A stretch of DNA of 64,000 nucleotides from Nitrospirota bacterium (GCA_040757335.1 JBFLXB010000009.1:1-64000); one strand, 5' to 3'. Counted from the stretch's first letter, positions 47,358 to 55,970 are shown. The notes: generated by a model not told the origin, from the letters alone. A program made the numbers and translations.

Positions 47358-48023
47358 CTACCCACGCGTATACCGGGTGGGATCTTTGACGCCGGCCACC
47401 ACGAACGCCTGTCGGCGTTCCGCGCACTTGTTGCAGCGCCCGCAATGCCGACCGCGCACGGGACGAATACACGAGAATGTGAGGCCCCACGGCAGGTGGC
47501 GGTGTTGCGCGATCAGGTCGGCTTTGTGGAGGTGCCGGAACGGCGTCTCGATCTTGATCGAACTCTCGAGGCCCAGGCGGATCGCCTGCCCCATCGCGTC
47601 GAAGAAGGCGGGGGTCGCGTCCGGGAAGGGGTTGTCTTTCAGGGGACCGATGGTCACGGCATCCAGACCGTGCAGCGCCGCGTAGACCGCCGCCTTGCTC
47701 AACAGGAAGAGGTTTCGGCCCGGCAAATACACGGCGGCATCTGGGCTACGCGCATCGGGCACCGCCCGGCCGGTCAGGCTCCAGTGCGCGCCGTACACGT
47801 CACGCACCGGGAGATCCAATACCACCGGTCGGACCAGCCGCGGGTCGCCGATCCGCGCGACGAACTGACGCAACCAACGCAGTTCAGCGGCTTCCCATCG
47901 GAGGCCGGCGCGGACATACAGCGGCGTCGCGGAGCGATACCGCTCCAGCGCCCACACCAACAGCGCGGCGCTCTCCACCCCTCCACTCGCGAGTACCCCG
48001 GCCCCGCCGCCGCGCCGCGCCAT
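47358..48023 (-). CDS. queC: QueC/ExsB family 7-cyano-7-deazaguanine synthase-like protein
   Basis: A 221-residue N-type PP-loop ATPase. The ATP loop is LASGGVESAALL (about residues 10-21), where the usual SGGxDS aspartate is glutamate. The C-terminal zinc site is CIRPVRGRHCGRCNKC. QueC makes preQ0 from 7-carboxy-7-deazaguanine. It is 28 bases downstream of queD. The D-to-E change and the short length (QueC is usually about 230) leave room for a related but different PP-loop function. Confidence 0.8.
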   Translation of the reverse strand: MARRGGGAGVLASGGVESAALLVWALERYRSATPLYVRAGLRWEAAELRWLRQFVARIGDPRLVRPVVLDLPVRDVYGAHWSLTGRAVPDARSPDAAVYLPGRNLFLLSKAAVYAALHGLDAVTIGPLKDNPFPDATPAFFDAMGQAIRLGLESSIKIETPFRHLHKADLIAQHRHLPWGLTFSCIRPVRGRHCGRCNKCAERRQAFVVAGVKDPTRYTRG

Positions 48024-48051
48024 CGACCTCTCCCCGATCCCGCGGTTTCCC

Positions 48052-48474
48052 TTACCCGGGACCGCCCGAGCGAGGCCGCTGGTACGTCGCGTACGACGTC
48101 TCGGTTTCCCACAACCGGATCTGCCGCAGGGGAAAGCCGCGGGCCTCCGCGAAGTCATAGATCAGCCGCGCAATGGCCTCCGCGGTCGGATTGTCGTCCA
48201 TCACGACGATAGGCTCCCCCATGCGCTGCAACACGTCCACGAGGGGATCGTCTTTCCTGAGCAGCATGCGATGATCGAGCTCGCGGTCGAGCCAGGTCTG
48301 CACCGCGGCCTTGATCTCGCTGAAGTCATACACCATCCCCCGATGGTCGAGCTGCTCGGCCTCCAGCTCGATCTCCACGACCCCATTATGGCCGTGCGGC
48401 ACGCGGCATTTGCCGTCATAGTCCATCAACCGATGTCCGTAACAGAAGGTGAGGCGCTTGGTCACTTGATACAC
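48052..48474 (-). CDS. queD: 6-pyruvoyl/6-carboxy-tetrahydropterin synthase family (QueD)
   Basis: A 140-residue T-fold enzyme. The zinc histidines are in FCYGHRLM (about H14) and VPHGHNG (two histidines, about 27-29), with the catalytic Cys in GKCRVPHGH and Glu in RLWETETSYATY near 124. QueD converts 7,8-dihydroneopterin triphosphate to 6-carboxytetrahydropterin, the first queuosine-specific step. The SDR upstream resembles pteridine reductases, so a tetrahydropterin role is possible. Confidence 0.88.
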   Translation of the reverse strand: MYQVTKRLTFCYGHRLMDYDGKCRVPHGHNGVVEIELEAEQLDHRGMVYDFSEIKAAVQTWLDRELDHRMLLRKDDPLVDVLQRMGEPIVVMDDNPTAEAIARLIYDFAEARGFPLRQIRLWETETSYATYQRPRSGGPG

Positions 48475-48547
48475 GGCGAAGACCCTGGTTCAGATGCGCA
48501 GCGACAATCCGCATCGCTCCAGAGGAGCGACTGGGAATCTCCCTCCT

Positions 48548-48592
48548 TGCGGATGGCGAAGCAACGCCGCAGATGGCCGCTCATGGACAGGC
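48548..48592 (-). repeat. truncated copy 4 of the dispersed repeat
   Basis: Bases 48561-48592 are identical over 32 positions to 19579-19610 in repeat copy 3 (the GCAACGCCGCAGATGG...GGACAGGC end). The rest of the element is missing or diverged. It lies in the 124-base gap between the SDR gene and queD. Confidence 0.75.
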
Positions 48593-48598
48593 GTCGCC

Positions 48599-49336
48599 CT
48601 ATGAGGCGATGTAGCGACCGCCGTCGACCAGATACGTTCCGCCGGTCGCAAAGTCGGTGCCTTCGATCAGAAAGAGTACGGTTTGCACGATGTCCTCCGG
48701 CGAGCCGATTCGCTTGAGCGGCGTGGCGCGAACCACCCGCTCTCGTTCATCCTCTTCCATCTCCTCGGGTAACAGGATGGGGCCCGGCGCGATGCAGTTG
48801 ACCTGCACCGCCGGCGCGAGCTCCTGGGCGAGCGCTTGGGTGAGCGCGATGACACCGGCCTTCGAGACGCAATAGGGAAGGTATTCCGGGTATGGCCGCA
48901 TCCCCGCCCAGTCCGCAAAGTTGATGATTTTCCCCTCCCCACGGCTTCGCATGTGCTCCGCCACCGCCTTGGCGCACAGGAAGCTCCCCTTGAGGTTGAT
49001 GTCCATGGTGAGGTCCCATTCGCTTTCCGTGAGGTGCGCGAACGGGGTTTTGAAATACACCGCGGCATTGTTGATCAAGACATCGATCCGCCCGAAGCGT
49101 TCCAGCGCGCCCGCAATCATGCGCTGCACGTCCGCGGCGTTGGACACGTCGCCAGGCACCGCCAACGCGTCGACCCCGATCTTCTGTAACTCGCGGACAA
49201 CCGCTTGGGCATCGGCGTTCGAGTACCGGTAGTTGATGACCAGGTTCGCGCCGCGCTGAGCCAGGGCCCGCGCCAGGTGACTGCCGATCCGCTTGGCTCC
49301 CCCCGTGATGAACACGGTCCGGTGGTCAAGGCGCAT
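48599..49336 (-). CDS. short-chain dehydrogenase, pteridine-reductase-like (FolM/PTR1 type)
   Basis: A 245-residue SDR. The cofactor motif TGGAKRIGSHLA has the Arg typical of NADPH-using pteridine reductases. The catalytic region reads INFADWAG then YCVSK: Tyr and Lys are present, but the usual catalytic Ser is replaced by Asp, also typical of PTR1/FolM enzymes. Its neighbour queD handles pterins, supporting a pterin substrate. Plain 3-oxoacyl reductase is the alternative. Confidence 0.7.
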   Translation of the reverse strand: MRLDHRTVFITGGAKRIGSHLARALAQRGANLVINYRYSNADAQAVVRELQKIGVDALAVPGDVSNAADVQRMIAGALERFGRIDVLINNAAVYFKTPFAHLTESEWDLTMDINLKGSFLCAKAVAEHMRSRGEGKIINFADWAGMRPYPEYLPYCVSKAGVIALTQALAQELAPAVQVNCIAPGPILLPEEMEEDERERVVRATPLKRIGSPEDIVQTVLFLIEGTDFATGGTYLVDGGRYIAS

Positions 49337-49491
49337 AGGCAGCCGATCTTAAAGACAACCCCCCAAAGTGTCAATCCAGTTGGAGCGCGGGCGCGCCGCC
49401 CCCTCACCCCAACCCTATGGTCGATTTTCGGCCGACCAAACCACCCGTGGGTAGCGCCTCGCAAATGGCGTCAGAACGCCATTTGCACAAA

Positions 49492-49520
49492 TTGATCTTT
49501 TGGGGATGTTCTTGTATCAT
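49492..49520 (+). promoter_or_regulatory. candidate promoter of purM-purN
   Basis: TTGATC at 49492, exactly 17 bases, then TATCAT at 49515. The transcript start near 49527 would lie after an in-frame ATG at 49519, so that ATG is unlikely to be the purM start. Confidence 0.6.
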
Positions 49521-49548
49521 GCCTCCTGCGCAGGGCGGGCCCCCACTC

Positions 49549-50580
49549 GTGACCAAGCAGACCTACCGCAGCGCTGGCGTGGACATTGACGCCGGCAACC
49601 GAGTCGTCGAACTCATCAAACCCCTTGTGAAGACCACGCTCCGGCCCGAGGTCCTCACCGATCTCGGTGGATTCGCGGGGTTGTTCCAACTCGACACCAG
49701 CCGCTATCGCGAACCGGTGTTGGTGTCCGGAACCGACGGCGTAGGCACCAAGCTCAAAATCGCACACCTCATGCGCCGCCACGACACCATCGGCATCGAC
49801 CTGGTGGCCATGTGCGTCAACGACGTCATGGTCTGCGGCGCCGAGCCGTTGTTTTTCTTGGACTATTTCGCCACCGGCAAGCTCGACCCCGAGCAAGCCG
49901 CCGAAGTCGTGGGCGGCATCGCCGAGGGCTGTCGGCAAGCCCGGTGTGCGCTCATTGGCGGCGAGACCGCCGAGATGCCGTCGATGTACGCCGAAGGCGA
50001 CTACGATCTCGCGGGATTCGCGGTCGGCGTGGTTGACCGGGCGCGTCTCATCGACGGCCGCACCATCGTTCCAGGCGACGTGGTGGTGGGGCTGGCGTCG
50101 AGCGGGCTGCACAGCAACGGTTATTCCCTCGTGCGCAAGTTGCTCTTCGAAGTCGAAGGCCTGGCCGTGGATGACCGGCTCCCGGAACTGGCCGAGCCTC
50201 TCGGATCCGTCCTGCTGACCCCCACGCGGATTTACGCGAAGACGGTCCTGGCCCTGATGCGGAACCACACCTTGAAAGGCATCGCGCACATCACGGGCGG
50301 CGGGATCACGGAGAACCTTCCCCGAGTCCTCCCCGACGGGTGCGCGGCGCGCATCGACCGCGGAGCGTGGACACCGCATCCGATCTTCCAGCTTCTTCAA
50401 TCGCGGGGCGCTATTCCCGACGACGAAATGCTGCGCACGTTCAACATGGGCATCGGTCTCCTGCTGGTGGTCGCGGCCGACGAGGCGGAATCCGTTCGAG
50501 CCGACGCCGAGGCGCTCGGGGAGCGGGCCGTCATCGTGGGGACCATCGAGCCGGGAACGCCGGGGGTTCGCTATGCCTGA
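49549..50580 (+). CDS. purM: phosphoribosylformylglycinamidine cyclo-ligase PurM
   Basis: A 343-residue AIR synthetase of purine synthesis. It begins [16 protein letters not shown] and contains [11 protein letters not shown], the [11 protein letters not shown] motif, [15 protein letters not shown] and [17 protein letters not shown] at 49549 gives the family length; an ATG at 49519 would precede the predicted transcript start. It overlaps purN by 8 bases. Confidence 0.94.
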   Translation: MTKQTYRSAGVDIDAGNRVVELIKPLVKTTLRPEVLTDLGGFAGLFQLDTSRYREPVLVSGTDGVGTKLKIAHLMRRHDTIGIDLVAMCVNDVMVCGAEPLFFLDYFATGKLDPEQAAEVVGGIAEGCRQARCALIGGETAEMPSMYAEGDYDLAGFAVGVVDRARLIDGRTIVPGDVVVGLASSGLHSNGYSLVRKLLFEVEGLAVDDRLPELAEPLGSVLLTPTRIYAKTVLALMRNHTLKGIAHITGGGITENLPRVLPDGCAARIDRGAWTPHPIFQLLQSRGAIPDDEMLRTFNMGIGLLLVVAADEAESVRADAEALGERAVIVGTIEPGTPGVRYA

Positions 50581-51223
50581 TCGAACCCTTATGATGGGCG
50601 TGCTCGCGTCGGGACGCGGCAGCAATCTGCAAGCGATCCTCGACGCCATCGCCGCCGGGCGCCTGGACGCCAAGGTGGCGATCGTCATCAGCGATCGCGA
50701 AGATTCCCAGGCGCTCGAACGCGCGCGCGCGGCGGGCCTCATGACCCGGTTCGTCAACCCCAAGGCGTTCCCCACTCGCGAGGCGCACGACGCCTACCTC
50801 GCCGAAGAGTTGCGCCGCGCCGGCGTAGAGGTCTTGGTGCTGGCCGGGTACATGCGCATCGTGACGCGCGAGCTCCTCGACACCTTTCCAGACCGGATCA
50901 TCAACGTGCACCCGTCCCTCTTGCCCGCGTTTCCCGGCATGCGCGCGCAACGACAGGCGGTCGAATACGGTGTCAAACTCTCGGGGTGCACGGTACACTT
51001 TGTCACCGAACACGTTGACGACGGGGCGATCATCCTGCAAGCCGCGGTTCCGGTTCATGACGACGACACCGAGGCCTCGCTGGCCGATCGCATCCTCGTC
51101 CAGGAACACCGCCTATTGCCGGAGGCCCTCCAACTCTATGCCGAAGGTCGGTTGAGCATTGTGGGGCGGCGCGTCGTGATCGCGCCGCCGGTTCACGCAA
51201 CGGGACATCCCAGGGAGACGTGA
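50573..51223 (+). CDS. purN: phosphoribosylglycinamide formyltransferase PurN
   Basis: A 216-residue 10-formyl-THF-dependent transferase. [15 protein letters not shown] at the N-terminus binds the phosphoribosyl group; the catalytic Asn-His-Asp set lies in [15 protein letters not shown] and [12 protein letters not shown]. Normal length. It starts within the end of purM, so both are co-translated. Confidence 0.95.
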   Translation: MPDRTLMMGVLASGRGSNLQAILDAIAAGRLDAKVAIVISDREDSQALERARAAGLMTRFVNPKAFPTREAHDAYLAEELRRAGVEVLVLAGYMRIVTRELLDTFPDRIINVHPSLLPAFPGMRAQRQAVEYGVKLSGCTVHFVTEHVDDGAIILQAAVPVHDDDTEASLADRILVQEHRLLPEALQLYAEGRLSIVGRRVVIAPPVHATGHPRET

Positions 51224-51227
51224 CGCC

Positions 51228-51695
51228 ATGAGCCAGGAAATGCGCCCGAAAGATTACATGGAACTCGGCATCCTGTACGTCCGCGAGGGACGTTTCGACG
51301 AGGCGTTCCGCGCGCTTCGTCAGGCCATGTTTCGCTACACCGAGCAGAGCGGACATGAACTCCCGTACCCCTTGATGTCGTATTACGGTCTGTGCCTGGT
51401 CGTGCTGCACCAGGACCCGCCGCGCGGGTTGGCGCTCTGTAAGCGCGCGGTCGACGAAGCCGGAAACCGGGCCGAGTTCTACTGGAACCTGGGGAAGGCC
51501 TTCCTCGCCATGCGCAGAAAAGCCCAGGCCATCACCGCGTTTCAACACGGCCTGCAGATCGGCGACGACCCTCGCCTGGTCAGCGAGCTGAGACGCTTGG
51601 GGATTCGCAACCAGCCGCTGATTCCATTCCTCTCCCGTGAAAACATCCTGAACCGTTATTTGGGTATCCTGCGCGCAAAAAGTAAAGCGGCTTGA
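51228..51695 (+). CDS. TPR-type small protein
   Basis: A 155-residue soluble protein that looks like three to four TPR helical pairs (YMELGILYVREGRFDEAFRAL near residues 8-27, and NLGKAFLAMRRKAQAITAFQHGL near 89-111). It follows purN by 4 bases and its stop overlaps the next gene's TTG. Function is unknown; TPRs suggest protein-protein binding. Confidence 0.7.
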   Translation: MSQEMRPKDYMELGILYVREGRFDEAFRALRQAMFRYTEQSGHELPYPLMSYYGLCLVVLHQDPPRGLALCKRAVDEAGNRAEFYWNLGKAFLAMRRKAQAITAFQHGLQIGDDPRLVSELRRLGIRNQPLIPFLSRENILNRYLGILRAKSKAA

Positions 51696-52270
51696 TCCGG
51701 GTCGTCATCGCGTCCATCCTCTTGTTGAGCCTCGCTAACCCGGCGTGGGCGCAGCCTCGCGACGGGGCCTGGTGGCTCACCGCGCCGGAGTCCTTCAAGT
51801 TCGGGTACGTGGCCGGGTACCTGGCCGGACGCGAGGAGCAAGCGACGCGATGGGGACAACTCGCCGATGAAGCGGCCGCGCAACTTCCCCAAGAAGCCCG
51901 CGAGCAGTTCGAACCCGTGCTGGACGCGCTGCGCGAGAGCAACGCGGCCTTTGCCGACGTGACCTACGCGCAACTGATCGAACAACTGGACGGGTTTTAC
52001 CGCCCGGAAAAGAATCGCCGGATTCCGTTGGACCAGGCGTTGACCGTGGTGCGCCAAGCGCTGGCGGGCGTGGACCAGCAATACCTTTACTGCCAAGTCG
52101 AATACTTTCGCCTCGCCCACGACAACAACATCCCGATGAAGGAACGGCTGGAAGCCTTGGGCAAAAAAGCCGCGGAGTGCGCCGAGTTGAGCCCGCACAA
52201 GGATGTCGGTCCTCCAGGCAGGGTTGACGAGCGGTACGGGCTCCCGGAAGGACACCCCAAGACGGAATAG
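51692..52270 (+). CDS. exported protein of unknown function
   Basis: A 192-residue protein with a Sec signal peptide (MIRVVIASILLLSLANPAWA, cleavage after WA). The mature part is helical and acidic, ending in a disordered tail. The start codon is TTG, overlapping the upstream TGA. No family was recognised. This is the last gene before the tRNA and mobile element. Confidence 0.65.
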   Translation: MIRVVIASILLLSLANPAWAQPRDGAWWLTAPESFKFGYVAGYLAGREEQATRWGQLADEAAAQLPQEAREQFEPVLDALRESNAAFADVTYAQLIEQLDGFYRPEKNRRIPLDQALTVVRQALAGVDQQYLYCQVEYFRLAHDNNIPMKERLEALGKKAAECAELSPHKDVGPPGRVDERYGLPEGHPKTE

Positions 52271-52291
52271 CGGACTCATCGGCCTCGCGCG

Positions 52292-52320
52292 TTGCGCGCA
52301 CGTGCGAGTTTTGCTATGAT
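52292..52320 (+). promoter_or_regulatory. promoter of the tRNA-Ala gene
   Basis: TTGCGC at 52292, a 17-base spacer and TATGAT at 52315, placing the transcript start about 13 bases before the tRNA. Confidence 0.6.
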
Positions 52321-52339
52321 CCTTCGGCCGCTGACACGT

Positions 52340-52415
52340 GGGGGGTTAGCTCAGTTGGGAGAGCGGCTGGTTCGCAATCAGCAGGTCACCGGTTCGATCC
52401 CGGTACCCTCCACCA
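52340..52415 (+). tRNA. tRNA-Ala (anticodon CGC), integration target
   Basis: A 76-base cloverleaf with encoded CCA. The acceptor pairs GGGGGGT with ACCCTCC and contains the G3-U70 wobble that identifies alanine tRNAs. The D arm begins GCTC, the anticodon loop is TTCGCAA (anticodon CGC) on the stem GCTGG/TCAGC, and the T arm contains GGTTCGATCC. The gene is intact because the integrated element restored its 3' half. Confidence 0.93.
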
Positions 52416-53614
52416 CTTAAATTCCTCGTAAGACCAAGACCTTGTGACACCGCCCCCGTCTGGGGGCGGCGCGGTTTTTGCCGATTTGCTACCAGTTTGC
52501 TACCACTTGGTTCTGGAGCAGCGTCATCCAAGCGATCGACCGCCGCCTTGTTGCCTTTCGGAAGCCACTTCCCATACGTGTCCACGGTAAGGCGGATCGA
52601 CGCGTGGCCCAGTTGCTCCATGACGTAGACGGGGCTTTCGCCTTGCTGCAAGAGTAATGAGGCGAACGTGTGCCGCAGGCAGTGCGGAGTGAAGTGCCCG
52701 GGCAACTTGGCGGCCTTCAGCGCCGCACGCATTGCGCGTCTGACGTTCCCCTCGTCCATGACGGTCCCGTGAATTGAACAGAACACCCACGGCGGCATCT
52801 TCGTCCATCCTCGCTTCAACTTTTCTGTCCGCCGCTCGATGAGGAGGCGATCGAGACGTTCCTTGAGTTGCAGGCTCATATCGACCACCCGGCCGGTTGC
52901 GGTTTTCGTCGTCCCGATTTCTCCGGCCGAGATCCCCTTGGTGATCCGCAACTCGCGAGCGGCAAAGTCGAGATCGTCCCACTGAAGGGCGCGTGCCTCC
53001 CCGAGCCGGAGACCCGCGCGCGCGAGCGTTAGGAACAGCGGCGCATAACGCGGCTCTTCCAGCTCTGCTGCAGCGAGAAATCGGACGAGCTGCTCACGGG
53101 TCATCGCCTTGATCTCTTCCTGGCGCTCTTTTGCCCGCTTGCTCAAGCGGAACTGCCGACCGATCCGGACCGTGGGATTGGCCAGAATCACCCCGTCGAC
53201 CACGGCGGCGTTCAACATCGCACGAAGGGTGCCATACATGATCCGCACCGTGGCCCTCGAAAGATTCAGGGAAAGCTTCTCGGCGAGAAATGCCCGCAGA
53301 TGGGCTGGGGTCAGCCGGCAAAGCTTGAGGCTACCGAACTTGGGAAGGATGTGAAGGCGCAGATTCTGCTCGTAACTGAGCAGGGTCCGTGGTTTAATCG
53401 TCGGGGCGATAAGCTTGAGCCACGATTTCGAGTAGGTCTCGACCGTGATGTCGCGGTCGTACGCCGGCAGGGCACCCAGACGCGCCTCACGAAGTTTGTC
53501 CGAGAGAACGTCTTTTGCTTCTCGCCGCGTCTTACAGGTCACCCACCGACGGATTCCTGCGCTGTCCCGGTAGTCGACGATCCACTTTTTCCGTCGTTTT
53601 CGGATGCAGGCCAT
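52346..53614 (-). CDS. int: tyrosine recombinase/integrase reading into the tRNA
   Basis: A 422-residue phage-type integrase. An N-terminal arm-binding domain (KWIVDYRDSAGIRRW) and a SAM-like core-binding domain (about 60-170) precede the catalytic domain. The catalytic set is visible: Arg in ARAGLRLGEARALQW, HCLRHT, then Tyr in TVDTYGKW. The frame has no stop before the attachment site, so its last 20-odd codons (including RDRTGDLLIANQ) are antisense of the tRNA. A GGGGG ribosome-binding site precedes the ATG. Confidence 0.93.
   Translation of the reverse strand: MACIRKRRKKWIVDYRDSAGIRRWVTCKTRREAKDVLSDKLREARLGALPAYDRDITVETYSKSWLKLIAPTIKPRTLLSYEQNLRLHILPKFGSLKLCRLTPAHLRAFLAEKLSLNLSRATVRIMYGTLRAMLNAAVVDGVILANPTVRIGRQFRLSKRAKERQEEIKAMTREQLVRFLAAAELEEPRYAPLFLTLARAGLRLGEARALQWDDLDFAARELRITKGISAGEIGTTKTATGRVVDMSLQLKERLDRLLIERRTEKLKRGWTKMPPWVFCSIHGTVMDEGNVRRAMRAALKAAKLPGHFTPHCLRHTFASLLLQQGESPVYVMEQLGHASIRLTVDTYGKWLPKGNKAAVDRLDDAAPEPSGSKLVANRQKPRRPQTGAVSQGLGLTRNLSGGGYRDRTGDLLIANQPLSQLS
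52450..52479 (+). terminator. hairpin with T-run after the tRNA
   Basis: An 8-bp GC stem CCGCCCCC/GGGGGCGG with a GTCT loop is followed five bases later by TTTTT (52475-52479). It is a plausible terminator for the tRNA transcript, imperfect because of the gap before the T-run. It lies inside the 3' end of the integrase reading frame on the other strand. Confidence 0.55.
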
Positions 53615-54162
53615 GTTCCCCCTTCTTTCTCACCGCCGCCTTCTAGAATCGAAGGCAGCGGCACGAGGCGTTCGATCGGCGAGCGAGACCGAGTCGCTCC
53701 CCTCGCAGCGAGCCGCCGTTTTACAGGATGACGGACGGCCAAATCAATACGGGGGCCGCGAGCCTGTCGAGCCTTAGGCGCCACACGACTCAACCCATGC
53801 GAAGTCGTATGGCCAGGAACTCGCTCTGCTCCCTTCTGGTTGTCCTTAAGCCACACCTCAAGATCCGAGGCACGAATTCGAACGTACTTTCCGAATCGGA
53901 CGGTCGGCAGAACGCTCCTTCGAGCGAGATCGTATGCGTAGGGAGCAGGAACTGATAGCCGTGTTGCCACCTCGGGAATGGTCAGAAGCTGGTCTTTCGG
54001 CGGACGTGATTCGCTTTTGTTGTGAGCGTCGTTCAACAGCCGCGCGACCAACGCGCTCTGAGTGGCCGCCAGACGCAGTAGCAGTGCCGGAATCTCGCCC
54101 GACGGAATGGCGGCGATGTCTTGACAATGATGGACGAGCGAGCCCGAATCTCCGTTGTTCAT
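53539..54162 (-). CDS. excisionase-like helix-turn-helix protein
   Basis: A 207-residue protein. Residues about 55-105 form a MerR/Xis-type DNA-binding domain (LLTIPEVATRLSVPAPYAYD, then FGKYVRIRASDLEVWLK). The rest is basic and probably disordered. Such proteins control excision by the neighbouring integrase. The ATG overlaps the upstream TGA (ATGA) and the 3' end overlaps int by 76 bases. It could also be a general replication/regulatory HTH protein. Confidence 0.75.
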   Translation of the reverse strand: MNNGDSGSLVHHCQDIAAIPSGEIPALLLRLAATQSALVARLLNDAHNKSESRPPKDQLLTIPEVATRLSVPAPYAYDLARRSVLPTVRFGKYVRIRASDLEVWLKDNQKGAERVPGHTTSHGLSRVAPKARQARGPRIDLAVRHPVKRRLAARGATRSRSPIERLVPLPSILEGGGEKEGGTWPASENDGKSGSSTTGTAQESVGG

Positions 54163-54395
54163 GATACTCCCCCTATCGCGCAGGGGCCGACGGGGTCTGG
54201 CAGGCTCTGTTGATCTACCCCAGACTGCGGTTTCTCGGGTTCGCGCGCCCGATACCCGCAGATCGGACACCGCCAGTTCTGTTCAATCGACTCCCACACC
54301 AATCCGACGGTGTCTGGATCACGCCCCGCTCCGCAGTGCGGGCAGGCAAAACCGCGCAGGCCTTCGAGAATCTCACTCACCCGCTCCAGACTCAT
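54159..54395 (-). CDS. small double zinc-ribbon protein
   Basis: A 78-residue protein with CPHC near residue 18 and CPIC near 43, a two-knuckle zinc ribbon, followed by a Pro-rich tail. It is translationally coupled to the excisionase-like gene. A nucleic-acid or protein-binding role is likely; no named family was recognised. Confidence 0.6.
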   Translation of the reverse strand: MSLERVSEILEGLRGFACPHCGAGRDPDTVGLVWESIEQNWRCPICGYRAREPEKPQSGVDQQSLPDPVGPCAIGGVS

Positions 54396-54407
54396 CGCTT
54401 TCCTCTC

Positions 54408-55370
54408 TTATCCCGCTCCGGCTCTACGACGGCGGACTGGGCAGTCCTCCCGACAGAACGGCAGAATCAATGGATCCTCGCACCCATAGCTCGTGTAGTT
54501 TCTCTCATACACCGATCTGACCTTCTCTCTGATTATCGGCAGCCCCAACGGCGGCCGATTCCTTCTCGCATCCCACCGGCGCAGGATCTGTTCGGCCCTT
54601 TCCCTTGAGAGGCCACTGGCTTTGAGGTGGATCGCCAGACGAAACGCCACGACGTCGCGGCACCCTTCACCAACTCCCCGCATCATGGCCTGCGCGCAGG
54701 GTAAGAGGTCACCGTGGTACGCACGGGCATCCCTGTCTCTCGCCTCCGGGTGGGCCCGAGAGGCACGCGCCTGCCGGACCAAAGCTGCAATTTCGCGCGG
54801 GTGCACGGTTGGGATGCGGTCAATGTAGTCCCACTGATCGGCATATGGTTGATGGGACTCCGGATCCACAAACACTGTCTTCCCTAGCGGAACCGATTCG
54901 CCCGAGAGCGGAAGCCAGATGAAATTGCCCAGGCCATTGGCCGGCACGACATCCTGCTTGGGAAAGATTTCGGCCTTCACGCCAGCCTTGGCGAGCAGCG
55001 TCAGCGCCACCGCTCTGGCATCCCGTGCCGGAACCGATTCGGCAAAGAACAGCCACAGATGCCCGCCGCGGCTCTTACTGATTTCCCGGCACAGGGCCAG
55101 ACCATACTGCGATGCGCGCTCGACCACCACATCCTCCGCGCCTTCCGCCTGCGGTCCATCGAAGTCGAGCGCGAGAAAGTGCGTGTGGCCATCATGCAAG
55201 AGCGGGTAGACGCCCAGGCGAAGCTTTCCCTCCAGGTGTAGCCGGTACTGGGCGAGCGTGAGCCGGCGCCGAACCGCGCAGATCCGCCCGGCCTGCAAGA
55301 CTCCGAACGCGTCGGGCCGTCCGCGAAACAGCGCCGCGAACCGCTCCAGGTCAACAAGGGTCCACTTCAT
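54408..55370 (-). CDS. archaeo-eukaryotic primase (AEP), TOTE-type
   Basis: A 320-residue protein resembling the primase domain of TOTE conflict systems. It has FRGRPDAFGV and LGVYPLL before the metal-binding FLALDFDG (about residues 66-73), the SRGGHLWLFF motif (about 99-108), then EIFPKQD, GLGNFIWLPL and DQWDYI. A C-terminal helical PriCT-like region ends in a cysteine-rich segment (YGCEDPLILPFC, CREDCP), a possible Fe-S or zinc site. It probably primes replication of the element. No TOTE partner helicase-nuclease fusion is adjacent. Confidence 0.82.
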   Translation of the reverse strand: MKWTLVDLERFAALFRGRPDAFGVLQAGRICAVRRRLTLAQYRLHLEGKLRLGVYPLLHDGHTHFLALDFDGPQAEGAEDVVVERASQYGLALCREISKSRGGHLWLFFAESVPARDARAVALTLLAKAGVKAEIFPKQDVVPANGLGNFIWLPLSGESVPLGKTVFVDPESHQPYADQWDYIDRIPTVHPREIAALVRQARASRAHPEARDRDARAYHGDLLPCAQAMMRGVGEGCRDVVAFRLAIHLKASGLSRERAEQILRRWDARRNRPPLGLPIIREKVRSVYERNYTSYGCEDPLILPFCREDCPVRRRRAGAG

Positions 55371-55380
55371 CGCCGGCTCT

Positions 55381-55605
55381 TCAGCTCAAGGCATGGTGCA
55401 GCGCTTCAACGCGGGGAATTCGCCCATAGCCACCGTCCGCGTACCGATATGTCTCGCCAATCCGATCAACGTTGATGTATCGACGCGTCCAGATGTGCTT
55501 AAAGAGCAGAATGCCCTGCACCTCTCCGACAAACATGAACTCCCGATACGCCCCCCCGACGACCTGCTCGAGCAGGGGCCATGGAATCTCAGAGGTCTCG
55601 ATCAT
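55381..55605 (-). CDS. small protein of unknown function
   Basis: A 74-residue protein (MIETSEIPWPLLEQVVGGAY at the start). The ATG at 55605 is selected because GGGAGGA lies 5 bases upstream; a longer frame up to 55713 lacks such a signal. It looks like a compact alpha/beta fold with several aromatic residues. It precedes the primase gene by 10 bases and may be co-transcribed with it. Confidence 0.5.
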   Translation of the reverse strand: MIETSEIPWPLLEQVVGGAYREFMFVGEVQGILLFKHIWTRRYINVDRIGETYRYADGGYGRIPRVEALHHALS

Positions 55606-55667
55606 AGCATCCTCCCAGATTCGAACTCTCCCTCTCGTGATTACCGCCATCCTAGCGGCGTGTTCCC

Positions 55668-55970
55668 TCAACGACTCCTCACGTCTCGGCCAGCAGCATC
55701 GAGAATCTGGCACGGGTGCCCGCTCAATGGCTCCTCCTCAACGTCATCAAGGAGCATCGCCGCGGCGGCGTACCAGATACGCAGCATGCCCAGAAGATCC
55801 TCGAGCTCGCCGCTGACCGGATTCGGATCGCCATACGCGTGGTACGCGTGATCGGCTGCCGCGCGTGCTTTCTCAACAGCCGTGTCGACGGCATCAAGCG
55901 CTTGGCCCAGCGCCCGAACCACGTCCTGGCGGGAATCCACAACCTCTTCACCCAGCGCGGTGAGATCCAC
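55668..55970 (-). CDS. helical protein of unknown function
   Basis: A 100-residue protein beginning on GTG at 55970, 7 bases after the DUF932 stop. It is predicted to be mostly helical (ALGQALDAVDTAVEKARAAA, then LEDLLGMLRIWYAAAAMLL). The frame is open further upstream, but that is shadow of the DUF932 gene. No family recognised. Confidence 0.5.
   Translation of the reverse strand: MDLTALGEEVVDSRQDVVRALGQALDAVDTAVEKARAAADHAYHAYGDPNPVSGELEDLLGMLRIWYAAAAMLLDDVEEEPLSGHPCQILDAAGRDVRSR

Noticed and set aside
3019-48592. Dispersed repeats as a CRISPR array
   Set aside because: The copies are far apart, in both orientations, have terminal inverted repeats, and no spacers or cas genes are near.
49519-49548. 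Upstream ATG as the purM start
   Set aside because: It overlaps the predicted -10 hexamer and adds residues not found in PurM; the GTG at 49549 fits the family.
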